Shown here one piece after another: positions 16,567 to 27,270 of a stretch of 64,000 nucleotides of DNA. Numbering within the stretch: the stretch's first letter is position 1; each line of letters starts with the position of its first letter. Origin of the DNA: Kribbella sp. NBC_01245 (GTDB taxonomy: Bacteria > Actinomycetota > Actinomycetes > Propionibacteriales > Kribbellaceae); assembly GCF_036226525.1 (NCBI RefSeq), contig NZ_CP108487.1:1736001-1800000 (forward strand), in the 5' to 3' direction. A program made the translations under genes and the position numbers. The notes under the pieces are model-generated. The model saw nothing but the letters and a program-made list of their open reading frames with translations, was not told the origin of the DNA and did not search any database.

Positions 16567-17453
16567 TCGACGACCCCGCCAATCTTCTCCGAGTCGGCCA
16601 ACCCACCAGCGCCGGATGCCCGGGACGACGCGGAACGCCCGCGCGCCTCGATATCCGCCAGCGCTGCGCGATCGGCCTTCGCGATGCTGGTGCGACTGCC
16701 CGCCTCCACGACGTACGGCAAGAGCGACCGGAATGCCTTCATCACGCCAATCCAGCCTGGCACATGTACGACCCGCGAGCGCCGGTCGATACCGCGCGTG
16801 AACTTCTCGACGGCCAGCTCCAGCGGATAGACCCGGCTCACCAGCGGTACGCCGGTCCGGACCTTGCCGAAGACCGGGTGCGCGTCGACCCCGCGGACCA
16901 TGTCGGTATCCACGAAGGTCAGATGCGCCACCCCGACCTTCACCCCGAGGTGCCGCAGTTCCGCGCGCAAGCTGTTGCCGAGCGCCTCGACGCCTGCCTT
17001 GGCCACGTTGTACGACGCGAGGCCGGGAATGTGTACGACGGCCGCGAGCGACGAGACGAGCAGCAGGTAGCCCTTGCTCTCGATCAAGTGCGGCAGCGTC
17101 ACGTGGACGGTTCGCCAGACGCCGAAGAGGTCGACGTTGATCACGCGCTCCCACACGGCCGGGTCCATGCTGCGGCTGAAGCCGGGTGCGGCGATACCGG
17201 CGTTGGCGAGAACCACATCGATCCGGCCGTAGCGCTCAACGATCTCGGCGACGGCCGACTCCAGTGCTGCGGTGTCGGTGACGTCGACCTCCCACCAACC
17301 GGCTGTTGGGCCGCAGTCGGCGGCGACCTTCGCCAGCTCGACCGGTTCCAGGCCGACCAGCGCGAGCGTGTCACCCTCACTCGCGAGGCGACGCGCGACG
17401 GCCGCGCCGATTCCCCTGGAAGCTCCCGTGATCAGTACGACTCTGCCGGCCAT
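16563..17453 (-). CDS. short-chain dehydrogenase/reductase
   Basis: A 296-residue SDR. The coenzyme motif is LITGASRGIGAAVARRLA (TGxxxGIG), the structural NAG is in VLANAGIA, the catalytic serine is in LLVSSLAAV and the Tyr-Lys pair is in SYNVAKAG. It is longer than a minimal SDR and has a C-terminal extension (GWIGVMKAFRSLLPYVVE) that could sit at a membrane or cap the site. This resembles SDR modules that accompany EphD in mycobacteria. It is the first gene of the five-gene operon and is divergent from the TetR regulator, which likely controls it. The 3' end overlaps the next gene by 4 bases. Confidence 0.88.
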   Translation of the reverse strand: MAGRVVLITGASRGIGAAVARRLASEGDTLALVGLEPVELAKVAADCGPTAGWWEVDVTDTAALESAVAEIVERYGRIDVVLANAGIAAPGFSRSMDPAVWERVINVDLFGVWRTVHVTLPHLIESKGYLLLVSSLAAVVHIPGLASYNVAKAGVEALGNSLRAELRHLGVKVGVAHLTFVDTDMVRGVDAHPVFGKVRTGVPLVSRVYPLELAVEKFTRGIDRRSRVVHVPGWIGVMKAFRSLLPYVVEAGSRTSIAKADRAALADIEARGRSASSRASGAGGLADSEKIGGVVE

Positions 17454-17470
17454 GCGCAGCACACCCTTCG

Positions 17471-17492
17471 CTGTTGAGCGGATACTCAACAG
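17471..17492. promoter_or_regulatory. operator-like inverted repeat 1 between SDR operon and TetR gene
   Basis: CTGTTGAG, a 6-base spacer, then CTCAACAG: a perfect 8-bp inverted repeat. It lies 18 bases ahead of the SDR start and 40 bases ahead of the tetR start, where a TetR dimer would block both directions. Confidence 0.6.
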
Positions 17493-17500
17493 TAGGTGCT

Positions 17501-17520
17501 TATTGACCGATTCATCAATA
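17501..17520. promoter_or_regulatory. operator-like inverted repeat 2 between SDR operon and TetR gene
   Basis: TATTGA, an 8-base spacer, then TCAATA. It is 8 bases from repeat 1 and ends 11 bases before the tetR ATG. Centre-to-centre distance to the first repeat is about 29 bases, near three helical turns, so two dimers could bind on one face. Confidence 0.5.
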
Positions 17521-17531
17521 GACTGTGATGC

Positions 17532-18152
17532 ATGAATCGCCTTCGGCCGGACGAGCGGCGCGAGCAGATCCTCGCGGCGTCCCGTCGCGTGCTGGAAAAG
17601 GATCCGCATAGCGACCTGTCCGTCGAGGCGGTCGCGGCCGAGGCGGGCGTCTCCCCCGCGCTGCTGTTCCACTACTTCGGCTCGAAGAAGAAGTTCCAGT
17701 ACGCCGTGATCGAGGAAGCCGCCGCGTTGATGCTGCTCCGGACAGCCCCGGACGTCTCACTGGCGCCGGATGACCAACTCCGTTCCGGCATCCGGGCTTT
17801 CGTCGGCGCCGTACTAGAACAACCCCAGCTCTACCGGGCGACGCTGGCGATGTCGGCGGCGGGTGATCCCGCGGTCCGGAAGTTGCACGCGGAGATGCGG
17901 CAAACGTTCACGGGCTGGGTGGTCGCGGCCGTCGCGACCCTGGGCGTAGAGACGACGCCGGCTGTGACGCTCGCCTGTTACGGCTGGCAGGGGTTCGTCG
18001 AACAGACTCTGCTGACCTGGCTCGACAACCCGTCGGTCGATCGCGGCGAGCTGGAGCGGATGTGCGAGGAGAGCCTCGGCTTGTTACTGCTGACCGCCTG
18101 TGCCGACGACGAGCGCGAGCGGAACGTGCTGATGAACCTGGCCCGGGACTAA
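17532..18152 (+). CDS. TetR-family transcriptional regulator
   Basis: A 206-residue TetR-type repressor. The N-terminal HTH is at about residues 8-55 (RREQILAASRRVLEK, then LSVEAVAAEAGVSPALLFHYFGSKKKF), a textbook TetR DNA-binding block. The C-terminal ligand-binding domain is variable and gives no ligand. It is divergent from the SDR operon, with 78 bases between the start codons that contain two palindromes, so autorepression and control of the operon are expected. No Shine-Dalgarno precedes the ATG; the mRNA may be leaderless. Confidence 0.9.
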   Translation: MNRLRPDERREQILAASRRVLEKDPHSDLSVEAVAAEAGVSPALLFHYFGSKKKFQYAVIEEAAALMLLRTAPDVSLAPDDQLRSGIRAFVGAVLEQPQLYRATLAMSAAGDPAVRKLHAEMRQTFTGWVVAAVATLGVETTPAVTLACYGWQGFVEQTLLTWLDNPSVDRGELERMCEESLGLLLLTACADDERERNVLMNLARD

Positions 18153-18176
18153 CCGCGGCCCGGACCAGGTCTCAGA

Positions 18177-19115
18177 TCACCAAGTGGTCAGGCGAACCCA
18201 ACCGAGGCGGCCTTCGTTCTTCACACCGGCCGCGGCCTCACAGTTGGACCTGGCCGAGGTGAAGTGATCACCCGACGGCAACAGGCACCGGTAGATCGCG
18301 GTGTACTTCGGACCCGGGTTGAAGGTGTAGATGAAACCCTCACGACGCAGCACTCGCTTGCCCTCACAGTTGGCCGAGAGCGAGTTGAAGTGATCTGTCC
18401 GGGTGCCGATCGGGTACGAGCAGCCGTACAGCGCCCGCGACCGCGTGGTCTGGGTCCAGCGAATGGCCCAGCTGCCCTCGCGGCGGTAGTTGGCGTCAAC
18501 GGCGCTGGACGTCGTCCAGTGGTCCGGGCCGTTGTTGAAGCGCGACAGGATCACCAGGCTCGCCGTGGTCCGGGCGTAGCCGAGGAAGCCCGCATTGCGC
18601 GTTCCCTCGCAGTTGCTCCGGATCGAGACGAAGTGATCGCCCTTGCTCTGGTAGCACTGCCACAGTGCCGCCGTCGCCGGGGTCTTCGGCTTCGCCTTGT
18701 AGATGTAGCCGAGCAGGCCGATCTTGACCTTGCCATTGCAGTTGGACGCGAACGAGATGTGGTAGTCGTACGTCCCCGCACGGCACTCGTACAGAGCGCG
18801 CGTGTTGGTGGTGCTCGTGCGCAGCAGACCCCACACCCCGCCGGTCTCAGGGTACGTGCCGGGGGTCTTGAGCCCCACGGTCGTGACCCGGTGCCGGCCA
18901 GTGCCCCGGTTGTACGTCCGGACCAAGGTGGCCGGCTCAGTCGCGGTGGTCTGCGGCAACGCCGCCGGTGCCGCGGTGGTCCCAGTGGCGGTAGCGACCG
19001 GCATCGGAGCCGACGGCGGCTCCTGGAGTACGCCGGCCCCAGCGGGCAGCGCCCCCGTACAGACGGCCAGTACCGAGGTGCCGAGCACCAAGGCCGCCTT
19101 CGTGAACTTGTGCAA
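18177..19115 (-). CDS. secreted protein of six DUF5648-like repeats
   Basis: A 312-residue protein with a signal peptide (MHKFTKAALVLGTSVLAVCT, ending AGA near residue 28) and a Thr/Ala/Pro-rich linker. The rest is repeats of about 40 residues: LVRTYNRGTGRHRVTT, ALYECRAGTYDYHISFASNC, LWQCYQSKGDHFVSIRSNCE, LSRFNNGPDHWTTS, LYGCSYPIGTRTDHFNSLS and IYRCLLPSGDHFTSARSNCE. The pattern (aromatic start, DHF/Y, then S/T, then NCE and a Gly-Phe/Tyr end) fits the DUF5648 repeat found in secreted bacterial proteins. The paired cysteines suggest disulfides in each blade. Function unknown; adhesion or carbohydrate binding would be a guess. It is divergent from exonuclease III. Confidence 0.75.
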   Translation of the reverse strand: MHKFTKAALVLGTSVLAVCTGALPAGAGVLQEPPSAPMPVATATGTTAAPAALPQTTATEPATLVRTYNRGTGRHRVTTVGLKTPGTYPETGGVWGLLRTSTTNTRALYECRAGTYDYHISFASNCNGKVKIGLLGYIYKAKPKTPATAALWQCYQSKGDHFVSIRSNCEGTRNAGFLGYARTTASLVILSRFNNGPDHWTTSSAVDANYRREGSWAIRWTQTTRSRALYGCSYPIGTRTDHFNSLSANCEGKRVLRREGFIYTFNPGPKYTAIYRCLLPSGDHFTSARSNCEAAAGVKNEGRLGWVRLTTW

Positions 19116-19229
19116 CAGAATCTCCTATCCCGAGTTTCAACCCCCGCTCGCGGAAGCTATCGACCGATCGGGTCGCCACCCGGCACTGTTCGATCCAGAT
19201 CGAATGGTTCACGGGATAGAGTTCTGCGA

Positions 19230-20033
19230 GTGCTGAGAGTGGCTACTGCGAACGTCAATGGAATCCGTGCCGCCTATCGCCGGGGAATGGCCGATTGGCT
19301 CACCGCCACCGATCCCGACTTGTTGCTGATGCAGGAGGTTCGCGCCTCCGACGAGATCCTGCGCGACCACCTCGGCGGCGACTGGTTCATCGCGCACGCG
19401 GAGCCCGGGACCGATGGCAGCAAGGGCCGGGCCGGAGTGGCCGTCGCGAGTCGCCGGCCGATCAAGGCCGAGCGTTGTGAGGTCGGGCCCGAGCGATTCC
19501 TCGGCTGCGGCCGCTGGATCGAGGCGGACGTCGTACTGGATGACGGGTCGACGCTCACCGCGGTCAGCGTCTACGTCCATACCGGCGAGGCCGAGACGCC
19601 GCCGAAGCAGGAGGAGAAGTACGCCTTCCTCGACGCGATGATGGTCCGCCTCACCGAGTTGCGGGCCGACGGCCGGCACGTGCTGATGTGCGGCGACCTC
19701 AACATCGCCCACCGCGAGGAAGACCTCAAAGCCTGGAAGGCCAATCGCAAGAAGTCCGGCTTTCTGCCCGACGAGCGAGCCTGGCTGGACCGGTTGTTCG
19801 CCGCGGGCTGGGTCGATCTCGGCCGGCGCTTTGGCGGCGACGGGCCCGGACCGTACTCGTGGTGGTCGTGGCGCGGCAAGGCCTTCGACAATGACGCCGG
19901 GTGGCGCATCGACTACCAGATCGCCTCCCCCGAACTGGCGGAAAAGGCCGACGATTGCGCGGTTCACCGTGCCCCTACGTACGCCGAACGCTGGAGCGAT
20001 CACGCGCCCGTTGTCGCCACCTATCAGGTCTGA
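19230..20033 (+). CDS. xthA: exodeoxyribonuclease III family nuclease
   Basis: A 267-residue Mg-dependent nuclease of the exonuclease III/AP endonuclease family acting in base-excision repair. The signatures are ATANVNGIRAA at the N terminus, LLMQEVRA (metal-binding Glu), GDLNIAHREEDLKAWKANRK and, at the C terminus, WRIDYQIAS and WSDHAPVVATY (catalytic Asp-His). The chosen start is GTG at 19230; no strong ribosome-binding site is visible. A long open frame upstream in the same phase is antisense to the DUF5648-like gene and is not coding. It is followed 25 bases later by oligopeptidase B on the same strand. Confidence 0.92.
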   Translation: MLRVATANVNGIRAAYRRGMADWLTATDPDLLLMQEVRASDEILRDHLGGDWFIAHAEPGTDGSKGRAGVAVASRRPIKAERCEVGPERFLGCGRWIEADVVLDDGSTLTAVSVYVHTGEAETPPKQEEKYAFLDAMMVRLTELRADGRHVLMCGDLNIAHREEDLKAWKANRKKSGFLPDERAWLDRLFAAGWVDLGRRFGGDGPGPYSWWSWRGKAFDNDAGWRIDYQIASPELAEKADDCAVHRAPTYAERWSDHAPVVATYQV

Positions 20034-20058
20034 AATACGAGGGCGGTAGTGTCGCGGC

Positions 20059-22134
20059 ATGTCCGACCTCACACCGCCTGTAGCCGCACGTAAGCCCAAG
20101 GAACGCAGTCACCACGGCGACGTCTTCGTCGACGACTACGAGTGGCTGCGGGACAAGACCAACGAAGAGGTACTCGACTACCTCCGGGCCGAGAACGACT
20201 ACACCGCCGCCCGTACCGAGCACCTGAAGTCGTTGCGCGAGGCAATCTTCTCGGAGATCTCCGAGCGCACCCTGCAGACCGACCTGAGCGTGCCGGCCCG
20301 TCGCGGCGGGTACTGGTACTACACCCGCACGATCGAGGGCAAGCAGTACGCGATCAGCTGCCGGGTCAAGGTCGAGGGCGACGAGCCGCCGATCACCGAG
20401 GGCGATATCCCGGGTGAGGAACTGCTGCTCGACGGCAACCAGGTGGCGGGCGACTCGGAGTTCTTCGCGCTCGGCACGGTGGACGTCTCCCCCGACGGCA
20501 CCCTGCTCGCGTACTCGGTCGACCTCACCGGTGACGAACGGTTCACCCTGCGGATCAAGGACCTGAGCACCGGCGAACTGCTGCCGGACGAGCTGACGAA
20601 CATCCACTACGGCTCGGCCTGGTCCGCCGACGGCTCGACGCTCTTTTACACGAAGACCGACGACGCGTGGCGTCCGCACCAGGTCTGGCGGCACGCACTC
20701 GGCGCCTCCGAAGACGTACTTGTGCTGGAAGAACCGGACGAGCGTTTCTGGGTCGGCGTCGACCTCACCCGGAACGAGCAGGCGATCATGGTCTCGCTCG
20801 GCAGCAAGCTCACCAGCGAGGTCTGGCTGCTCGACGCCCACAACCCGGCGGGCGAGCTCACCGTCGTCGCGCCTCGCCGTGAGGGCGTCGAGTACGACGT
20901 CGAGCACGCGGGCGACCAGCTGCTCATCACGCACAACGCCGACGCGCCGAACTTCTCGCTCGCAACGGCTCCACTCGACGATCCCGGCACCTGGACCACC
21001 TTGCTCGAGGCCGACGAGGAGAGCCGTTTGCTCGGCTCGGACGCGTTCGCCGAACACGTGATGGTCTACCGCCGCCGCAACGCCTTGACCGAGCTGGCCG
21101 TCATGCGCCGGACCGGCGACGGCTTCACGGACCCCGAGGCGCTGGTCTTCGACGAGCCGATCTACTCGGTCTCCCCCGGCCGGAACGACGAGTGGAGCGA
21201 CACCCGCTACCGATTCGGCTACACGTCACTCGTCACCCCCTCATCGACGTACGACGTTGAGGTCTCTTCGGGCGAGCGTCGTTTGCTCAAGCAACAGCCC
21301 GTGCTTGGTGGTGTCGACCTCGGTTCGTACACGCAGTATCGGGAGTGGGCGACGGCCCCGGACGGCACCCGCGTGCCGATCTCGATGGTCGCGCGCAAGG
21401 ACATCACGCCCGACGGGAACGCGCCCGTGCTGCTCTACGGCTACGGGTCGTACGAGTCGTCGCTGGATCCGTGGTTCTCGATCCCCCGGCTGTCGCTGCT
21501 CGACCGTGGCGTCGTGTTCGCAATCGCGCATGTCCGGGGTGGCGGTGAGCTCGGGCGGCACTGGTACGACGACGGGAAGATGCTCACGAAGCGGAATACC
21601 TTCACCGACTTCATCGCGTGCGCCGAGCACCTGGTGAAGTCCGGCTGGAGCAAGCCGTCGCGGATCGTCGCGCAGGGTGGCAGCGCGGGCGGTCTGCTGA
21701 TGGGCGCGGTCGCCAACCTCGCTCCGCAGGCCGTTGGTGGCATCGTGGCCGAGGTGCCGTTCGTCGACGCGCTGACGACGATCCTCGATCCGTCGCTGCC
21801 GTTGACGGTGATCGAGTGGGAGGAGTGGGGCAACCCGCTCGAGAACCCCGAGGTCTACGAGTACATGAAGTCGTACTCGCCTTATGAGAACGTCTCGGCG
21901 CAGGACTATCCGCCGATCCTGGCCATCACCAGCCTCAACGACACCCGCGTCTTCTACGTCGAGCCGGCCAAGTGGGTCGCCCGGCTGCGAGCGGTGAAGA
22001 CCGGTGACGCGGAGGTTTTGCTGAAGACGGAGATGGAGGCCGGCCACGGTGGCCGAAGCGGTCGCTACGACGCGTGGCACGAGCTCTCCTTCACCCTCTC
22101 CTGGATCCTCGACACCCTCGACCTGGCCGACTGA
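20059..22134 (+). CDS. ptrB: prolyl oligopeptidase family serine peptidase (oligopeptidase B)
   Basis: A 691-residue S9A-type peptidase that cuts small peptides after basic residues. An N-terminal beta-propeller spans about residues 70-400, and the C-terminal alpha/beta hydrolase domain carries the nucleophile in AQGGSAGGLLMGAV, the VRGGGELGRHWYDDGK block and, near the end, the catalytic histidine in GHGGRSGRYDAW. Length and motifs match oligopeptidase B closely (HVRGGGELGR and YSPYENV are typical). It is cytoplasmic: no signal peptide. It may be co-transcribed with xthA. Confidence 0.93.
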   Translation: MSDLTPPVAARKPKERSHHGDVFVDDYEWLRDKTNEEVLDYLRAENDYTAARTEHLKSLREAIFSEISERTLQTDLSVPARRGGYWYYTRTIEGKQYAISCRVKVEGDEPPITEGDIPGEELLLDGNQVAGDSEFFALGTVDVSPDGTLLAYSVDLTGDERFTLRIKDLSTGELLPDELTNIHYGSAWSADGSTLFYTKTDDAWRPHQVWRHALGASEDVLVLEEPDERFWVGVDLTRNEQAIMVSLGSKLTSEVWLLDAHNPAGELTVVAPRREGVEYDVEHAGDQLLITHNADAPNFSLATAPLDDPGTWTTLLEADEESRLLGSDAFAEHVMVYRRRNALTELAVMRRTGDGFTDPEALVFDEPIYSVSPGRNDEWSDTRYRFGYTSLVTPSSTYDVEVSSGERRLLKQQPVLGGVDLGSYTQYREWATAPDGTRVPISMVARKDITPDGNAPVLLYGYGSYESSLDPWFSIPRLSLLDRGVVFAIAHVRGGGELGRHWYDDGKMLTKRNTFTDFIACAEHLVKSGWSKPSRIVAQGGSAGGLLMGAVANLAPQAVGGIVAEVPFVDALTTILDPSLPLTVIEWEEWGNPLENPEVYEYMKSYSPYENVSAQDYPPILAITSLNDTRVFYVEPAKWVARLRAVKTGDAEVLLKTEMEAGHGGRSGRYDAWHELSFTLSWILDTLDLAD

Positions 22135-22152
22135 CGTTGCGGCGCTGCCGTG

Positions 22153-24052
<1,900 letters not shown>

Positions 24053-25012
24053 GTGGCTCGCATGGTTCGTGTCCGTTCAACGGATGACGGTATCGACGGC
24101 AAGGACAGCGTCGGTCTCTACCTGGAAGAGATCGCTCGTACGCCCCTGCTTTCGGCAGAAGAAGAGGTCGAGCTCGCTGAGACGGTCGAGGCAGGTCTGC
24201 TCGCGGAGCAACTGCTGGCCGAGGGGCGGGTTGGTCGGAAGAAGGGCGGAGCGCCCAAATATGCAACCGAGGAAGAGCTCGAGTGGCTGGCCGAAGAGGG
24301 CCAGCGCGCACAGCAACGCTTCGTGACCGCGAACCTGCGGCTGGTGGTCTCGATCGCCCGTCGCTACGGCCGGTCGCAGATGCCGCTGCTGGATCTGGTC
24401 CAAGAGGGCAACACGGGCCTGATCCGCGCGGTCGAAAAGTTCGACTACCGCAAGGGCTTCAAATTCTCGACATATGCGACCTGGTGGGTTCGCCAGGCGA
24501 TCACGCGCGGTATCGCGCAGCAGGCCCGAGTGGTCCGGCTGCCGGTGCACGTGGTGGAGCAGTTGAACCAGATCGGCTCGGCCCGCCGCACCCTCGAGCG
24601 CAAGCTCGGCCGGGAGCCCGAGGTCGAGGAGATCGCGCTCGAACTGGATCTGCAGCCGGAGCGCGTCTCCGAGCTGATCCGGATCGGCCGCGACCACATC
24701 AGCCTGGACAACCCGATCGACGACGAGGGCGAGACCTCGCTCGGTGACCTGATCGCGTCCGAGACCTCACCCGGTCCGGATGAACTGGTCGCGGACGCGT
24801 CGGATCGCTCGGGCCTGTTCAGCCTGGTCGACAAGCTCGACCCGCGCTCGGCGGACGTGATTCGCCGTCGCTACGGGCTGCACGACGGCCGGCAGGCCAA
24901 ACTCGCCGATATCGGCGCCGTGCACGGCATCTCCGCCGAGCGCGTCCGCCAGATCGAGCGCGAGGCCCTCGGCCGGCTGCGTCAGCTCGCCGACCCGTCC
25001 CTGGCGGCCTGA
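24053..25012 (+). CDS. group 2 sigma-70 factor (SigB/HrdD type)
   Basis: A 319-residue sigma factor with regions 1.2 ([16 protein letters not shown]), 2 ([40 protein letters not shown]), 3 and 4 ([20 protein letters not shown]) but without the long N-terminal extension of SigA. This is the pattern of non-essential, stress or stationary-phase group 2 factors in actinobacteria. The GTG start at 24053 is preceded by AAGGGAG. It is monocistronic: a strong hairpin follows the stop codon. The 472-base leader suggests complex transcriptional control. Which of the several paralogue names applies cannot be decided here. Confidence 0.92.
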   Translation: MARMVRVRSTDDGIDGKDSVGLYLEEIARTPLLSAEEEVELAETVEAGLLAEQLLAEGRVGRKKGGAPKYATEEELEWLAEEGQRAQQRFVTANLRLVVSIARRYGRSQMPLLDLVQEGNTGLIRAVEKFDYRKGFKFSTYATWWVRQAITRGIAQQARVVRLPVHVVEQLNQIGSARRTLERKLGREPEVEEIALELDLQPERVSELIRIGRDHISLDNPIDDEGETSLGDLIASETSPGPDELVADASDRSGLFSLVDKLDPRSADVIRRRYGLHDGRQAKLADIGAVHGISAERVRQIEREALGRLRQLADPSLAA

Positions 25013-25052
25013 CAGCCCGAGCACCAACGAGCATTTACCGAAAACCCCCACA

Positions 25053-25087
25053 GGACCCCCGGCGCCGCCCTCCCGGCCCGGGGGTCC
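25053..25087. terminator. hairpin terminator between converging SigB-like and HAD genes
   Basis: A perfect 10-bp GC-rich stem (GGACCCCCGG with CCGGGGGTCC) and a 15-base loop, 40 bases after the sigma factor stop and 17 bases beyond the HAD gene stop. It is placed to serve both strands. Confidence 0.7.
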
Positions 25088-25104
25088 GCTCTATCTAGGG
25101 ACGA

Positions 25105-25854
25105 TCAGGCGGCTATCCAGTCGTCGATCAGCGGCAGCATCTCGGACAGCTTGTGGATGGTGGCGTCGGGCACGCCCTCGGTGTGGCCGATCTGGTTCAC
25201 CGGGATCTCGCTGTGCGGGATGTGCACCGCTCGCATGCCCGCGTTCTGCGCGCCCCAGACGTCGTCGAACAGCCGGTCACCCACGAACACGCAGCGCGCC
25301 GGATCGGTCGCACCGGCCGCCCGCATCGCCGCCAGGAAGGCCTCCTGGTGCGGCTTCGTCCACGGGATCTCACTCGAGTAGACGGCGCCGTCGAACAGGT
25401 CGAGCACGCCGTCCCGGTCGAAGATCTCCTCGTGGTGCTCACGCGGCCAGATCGTGTTCGACAGCACGCCGACCTTGATCCCTCGCTCGCGTAACCCGGT
25501 CAGCATCGCGGGCGCCTCCGGGTCGAGCAGGCTGTGCGGATGCCACTGCCGCTTGTACTCAGCTAAGGCCTCGGGCGTCATCACCACCTCGGCCAGCGTG
25601 CACACCTCCTCCAACGTGCCGCTCACGTGCTCGTCGCGAGCACGCATCCAAACGGTGTCCTCCGCCTTGTGCAAGGCGATGGCCAGCTCGTCGGCGCGGT
25701 CCGCGTCGATACGCGCGGCGACGGCCCGCCAGGCCGCCACGATGTCGATGGTGTGCCAGGGAGTCAGGGTGCCGCCCCAGTCGAACAGGACGGCCTCGAT
25801 CGGTGCGGTGTTGTCGTTCTTCACATCCCGAAGCCAATCAGACGCCACCGACAT
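25105..25854 (-). CDS. HAD-superfamily hydrolase
   Basis: A 249-residue haloacid-dehalogenase-fold protein. Motif I is LFDWGGTLTP, motif II is VGVLSNTIW, motif III is the lysine in TKPHQEAF and motif IV is CVFVGDRLFDDVWGAQNAGM. In motif I the usual second aspartate (DxD) is glycine (DWG), as in branches that are not classical phosphatases. A helical cap lies between motif I and II (about 50-120). The substrate is unknown. It is convergent with the SigB-like gene and divergent from the MFS transporter. Confidence 0.85.
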   Translation of the reverse strand: MSVASDWLRDVKNDNTAPIEAVLFDWGGTLTPWHTIDIVAAWRAVAARIDADRADELAIALHKAEDTVWMRARDEHVSGTLEEVCTLAEVVMTPEALAEYKRQWHPHSLLDPEAPAMLTGLRERGIKVGVLSNTIWPREHHEEIFDRDGVLDLFDGAVYSSEIPWTKPHQEAFLAAMRAAGATDPARCVFVGDRLFDDVWGAQNAGMRAVHIPHSEIPVNQIGHTEGVPDATIHKLSEMLPLIDDWIAA

Positions 25855-25938
25855 TTCCCGAACGAGTTTTTCCCGGCGTACCGATCAGCCCTGGATCGGC
25901 CGGGCGAAAACGTCGGACGGGTCTGGCAAGCTCTCCGC

Positions 25939-27270
25939 ATGTCGACGCATGCGCTCCCCCGCCAGGTGCGGATCGGCTATGCCCTGGGGTCGGTCGCGAC
26001 CGGCTCGTTCGGGACCGTGCCAGGTCTGTTGTTGTTGCCGTATCTGACCGACACCTTGGGGATCGCGGCCTTCCTGGCCGGTGCGATCGTGCTGCTGCCC
26101 AAGGCCCTCGACGTGGTGCTCAATCCCATTGCCGGCCGGATCAGCGATCGGCACGTCTCGCCGCTCGGGCCGCGTCGCCCGTTCCTGTTGCGCGGCGGCG
26201 TCGCCCTGGCCGTCTGTTTCGCCTTGCTCTTCGCGGCTCCGGATCTCGGTTCGAAGGTCATCGATGGCGCCTGGGTGCTGGTCGCGTTCCTCGCTTGCGC
26301 GACCGCGTATGCGTTCTTCCAAGTGCCGTACGTCGCGATGCCCGCCGAGATCACCGACGACTATGGCGAGCGGACTCGGTTGATGGCCTGGCGCGTCGCC
26401 GTACTGACGCTGGCCATCCTCATCAGCGGCGGAAGTGCGCCTGCCATCCGGGACGCCCTTGGCGGTCGCGACGGCTATCGCGTGATGGGGCTGACCGTCG
26501 CGGGGCTCCTGCTGATCGGCACGGTCGGCGCCTACCTCGGCACCCGCAAGGCGCCGATCGGTCCGCCTGCCGAGACGGCCGGGTCATTGCGGGAGCAGTT
26601 GCGGGTCGTCGCGCAGGAGGCCGACTTCCGGCGGTTGTTGCTGACGTTCATGCTGCAAGCCCTCGCGACCGGCGGCATGCTCGCGGGTATCGACTACCTC
26701 GCGAGGTACATCCTGGGCGACAGCAGCGCCTCGACCGTGTTGTTCCTCTGCGTCGTCGGTCCAGCGCTGTTGGTCAGCCCGATTTGGCAGGCCATCGGTG
26801 CGCGCTTCGGCAAGAAGACGGGGTACGTCGCCGCGTCCGTTCTGCTCGCACTCGGCGCGGCCGGTCTTGCCGCCGCGCAGGCCGTGCCCGTCGCCGTGGT
26901 CTACCTCTCGACGGCATTGGTGGGCATCGGCTTCACCGGCGCACAGGTATTCCCGATGGCGATGTTGCCCGACGTGGCCGCGGTGGATACGGCCCGCAGT
27001 GGCATGCGTCGCGCGGGCGTATTCACCGGCATCTGGACTGCTGGGGAGACCCTCGGCCTCGCGCTTGGGCCTGGGTTGTTCGCGTTGGTCCTGCAGTTCG
27101 GGGGTTATGTGTCGTCGACCGGTGACCAGGCCGTTCAGCCCGGCTCGGCGCTGACCGCGATCGTGCTCGGCGTCTCCCTGGTTCCGGCCGCGCTTATCCT
27201 CGTCAGCCTGTTCTCCCTCAGCCGTTATCGCCTCAACGCCGGCGAGGTCCAATCCGTGGAGGCGCGATGA
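25939..27270 (+). CDS. MFS transporter, GPH (MelB-like) type
   Basis: A 443-residue integral membrane transporter with about 12 hydrophobic segments. Motifs of the glycoside-pentoside-hexuronide:cation family are visible: LLPYLTDTLGIAAFLAGAIV, LDVVLNPIAGRISDR and PYVAMPAEITDDYGERTRLM. The start is ATG at 25939. The last four bases overlap the start of a PLP-dependent decarboxylase (ATGA), so the carried solute is probably related to that enzyme's substrate or product. Sugars are usual for this family, but an amine or amino-acid-derived lipid breakdown product is possible given the neighbour. Confidence 0.85.
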   Translation: MSTHALPRQVRIGYALGSVATGSFGTVPGLLLLPYLTDTLGIAAFLAGAIVLLPKALDVVLNPIAGRISDRHVSPLGPRRPFLLRGGVALAVCFALLFAAPDLGSKVIDGAWVLVAFLACATAYAFFQVPYVAMPAEITDDYGERTRLMAWRVAVLTLAILISGGSAPAIRDALGGRDGYRVMGLTVAGLLLIGTVGAYLGTRKAPIGPPAETAGSLREQLRVVAQEADFRRLLLTFMLQALATGGMLAGIDYLARYILGDSSASTVLFLCVVGPALLVSPIWQAIGARFGKKTGYVAASVLLALGAAGLAAAQAVPVAVVYLSTALVGIGFTGAQVFPMAMLPDVAAVDTARSGMRRAGVFTGIWTAGETLGLALGPGLFALVLQFGGYVSSTGDQAVQPGSALTAIVLGVSLVPAALILVSLFSLSRYRLNAGEVQSVEAR

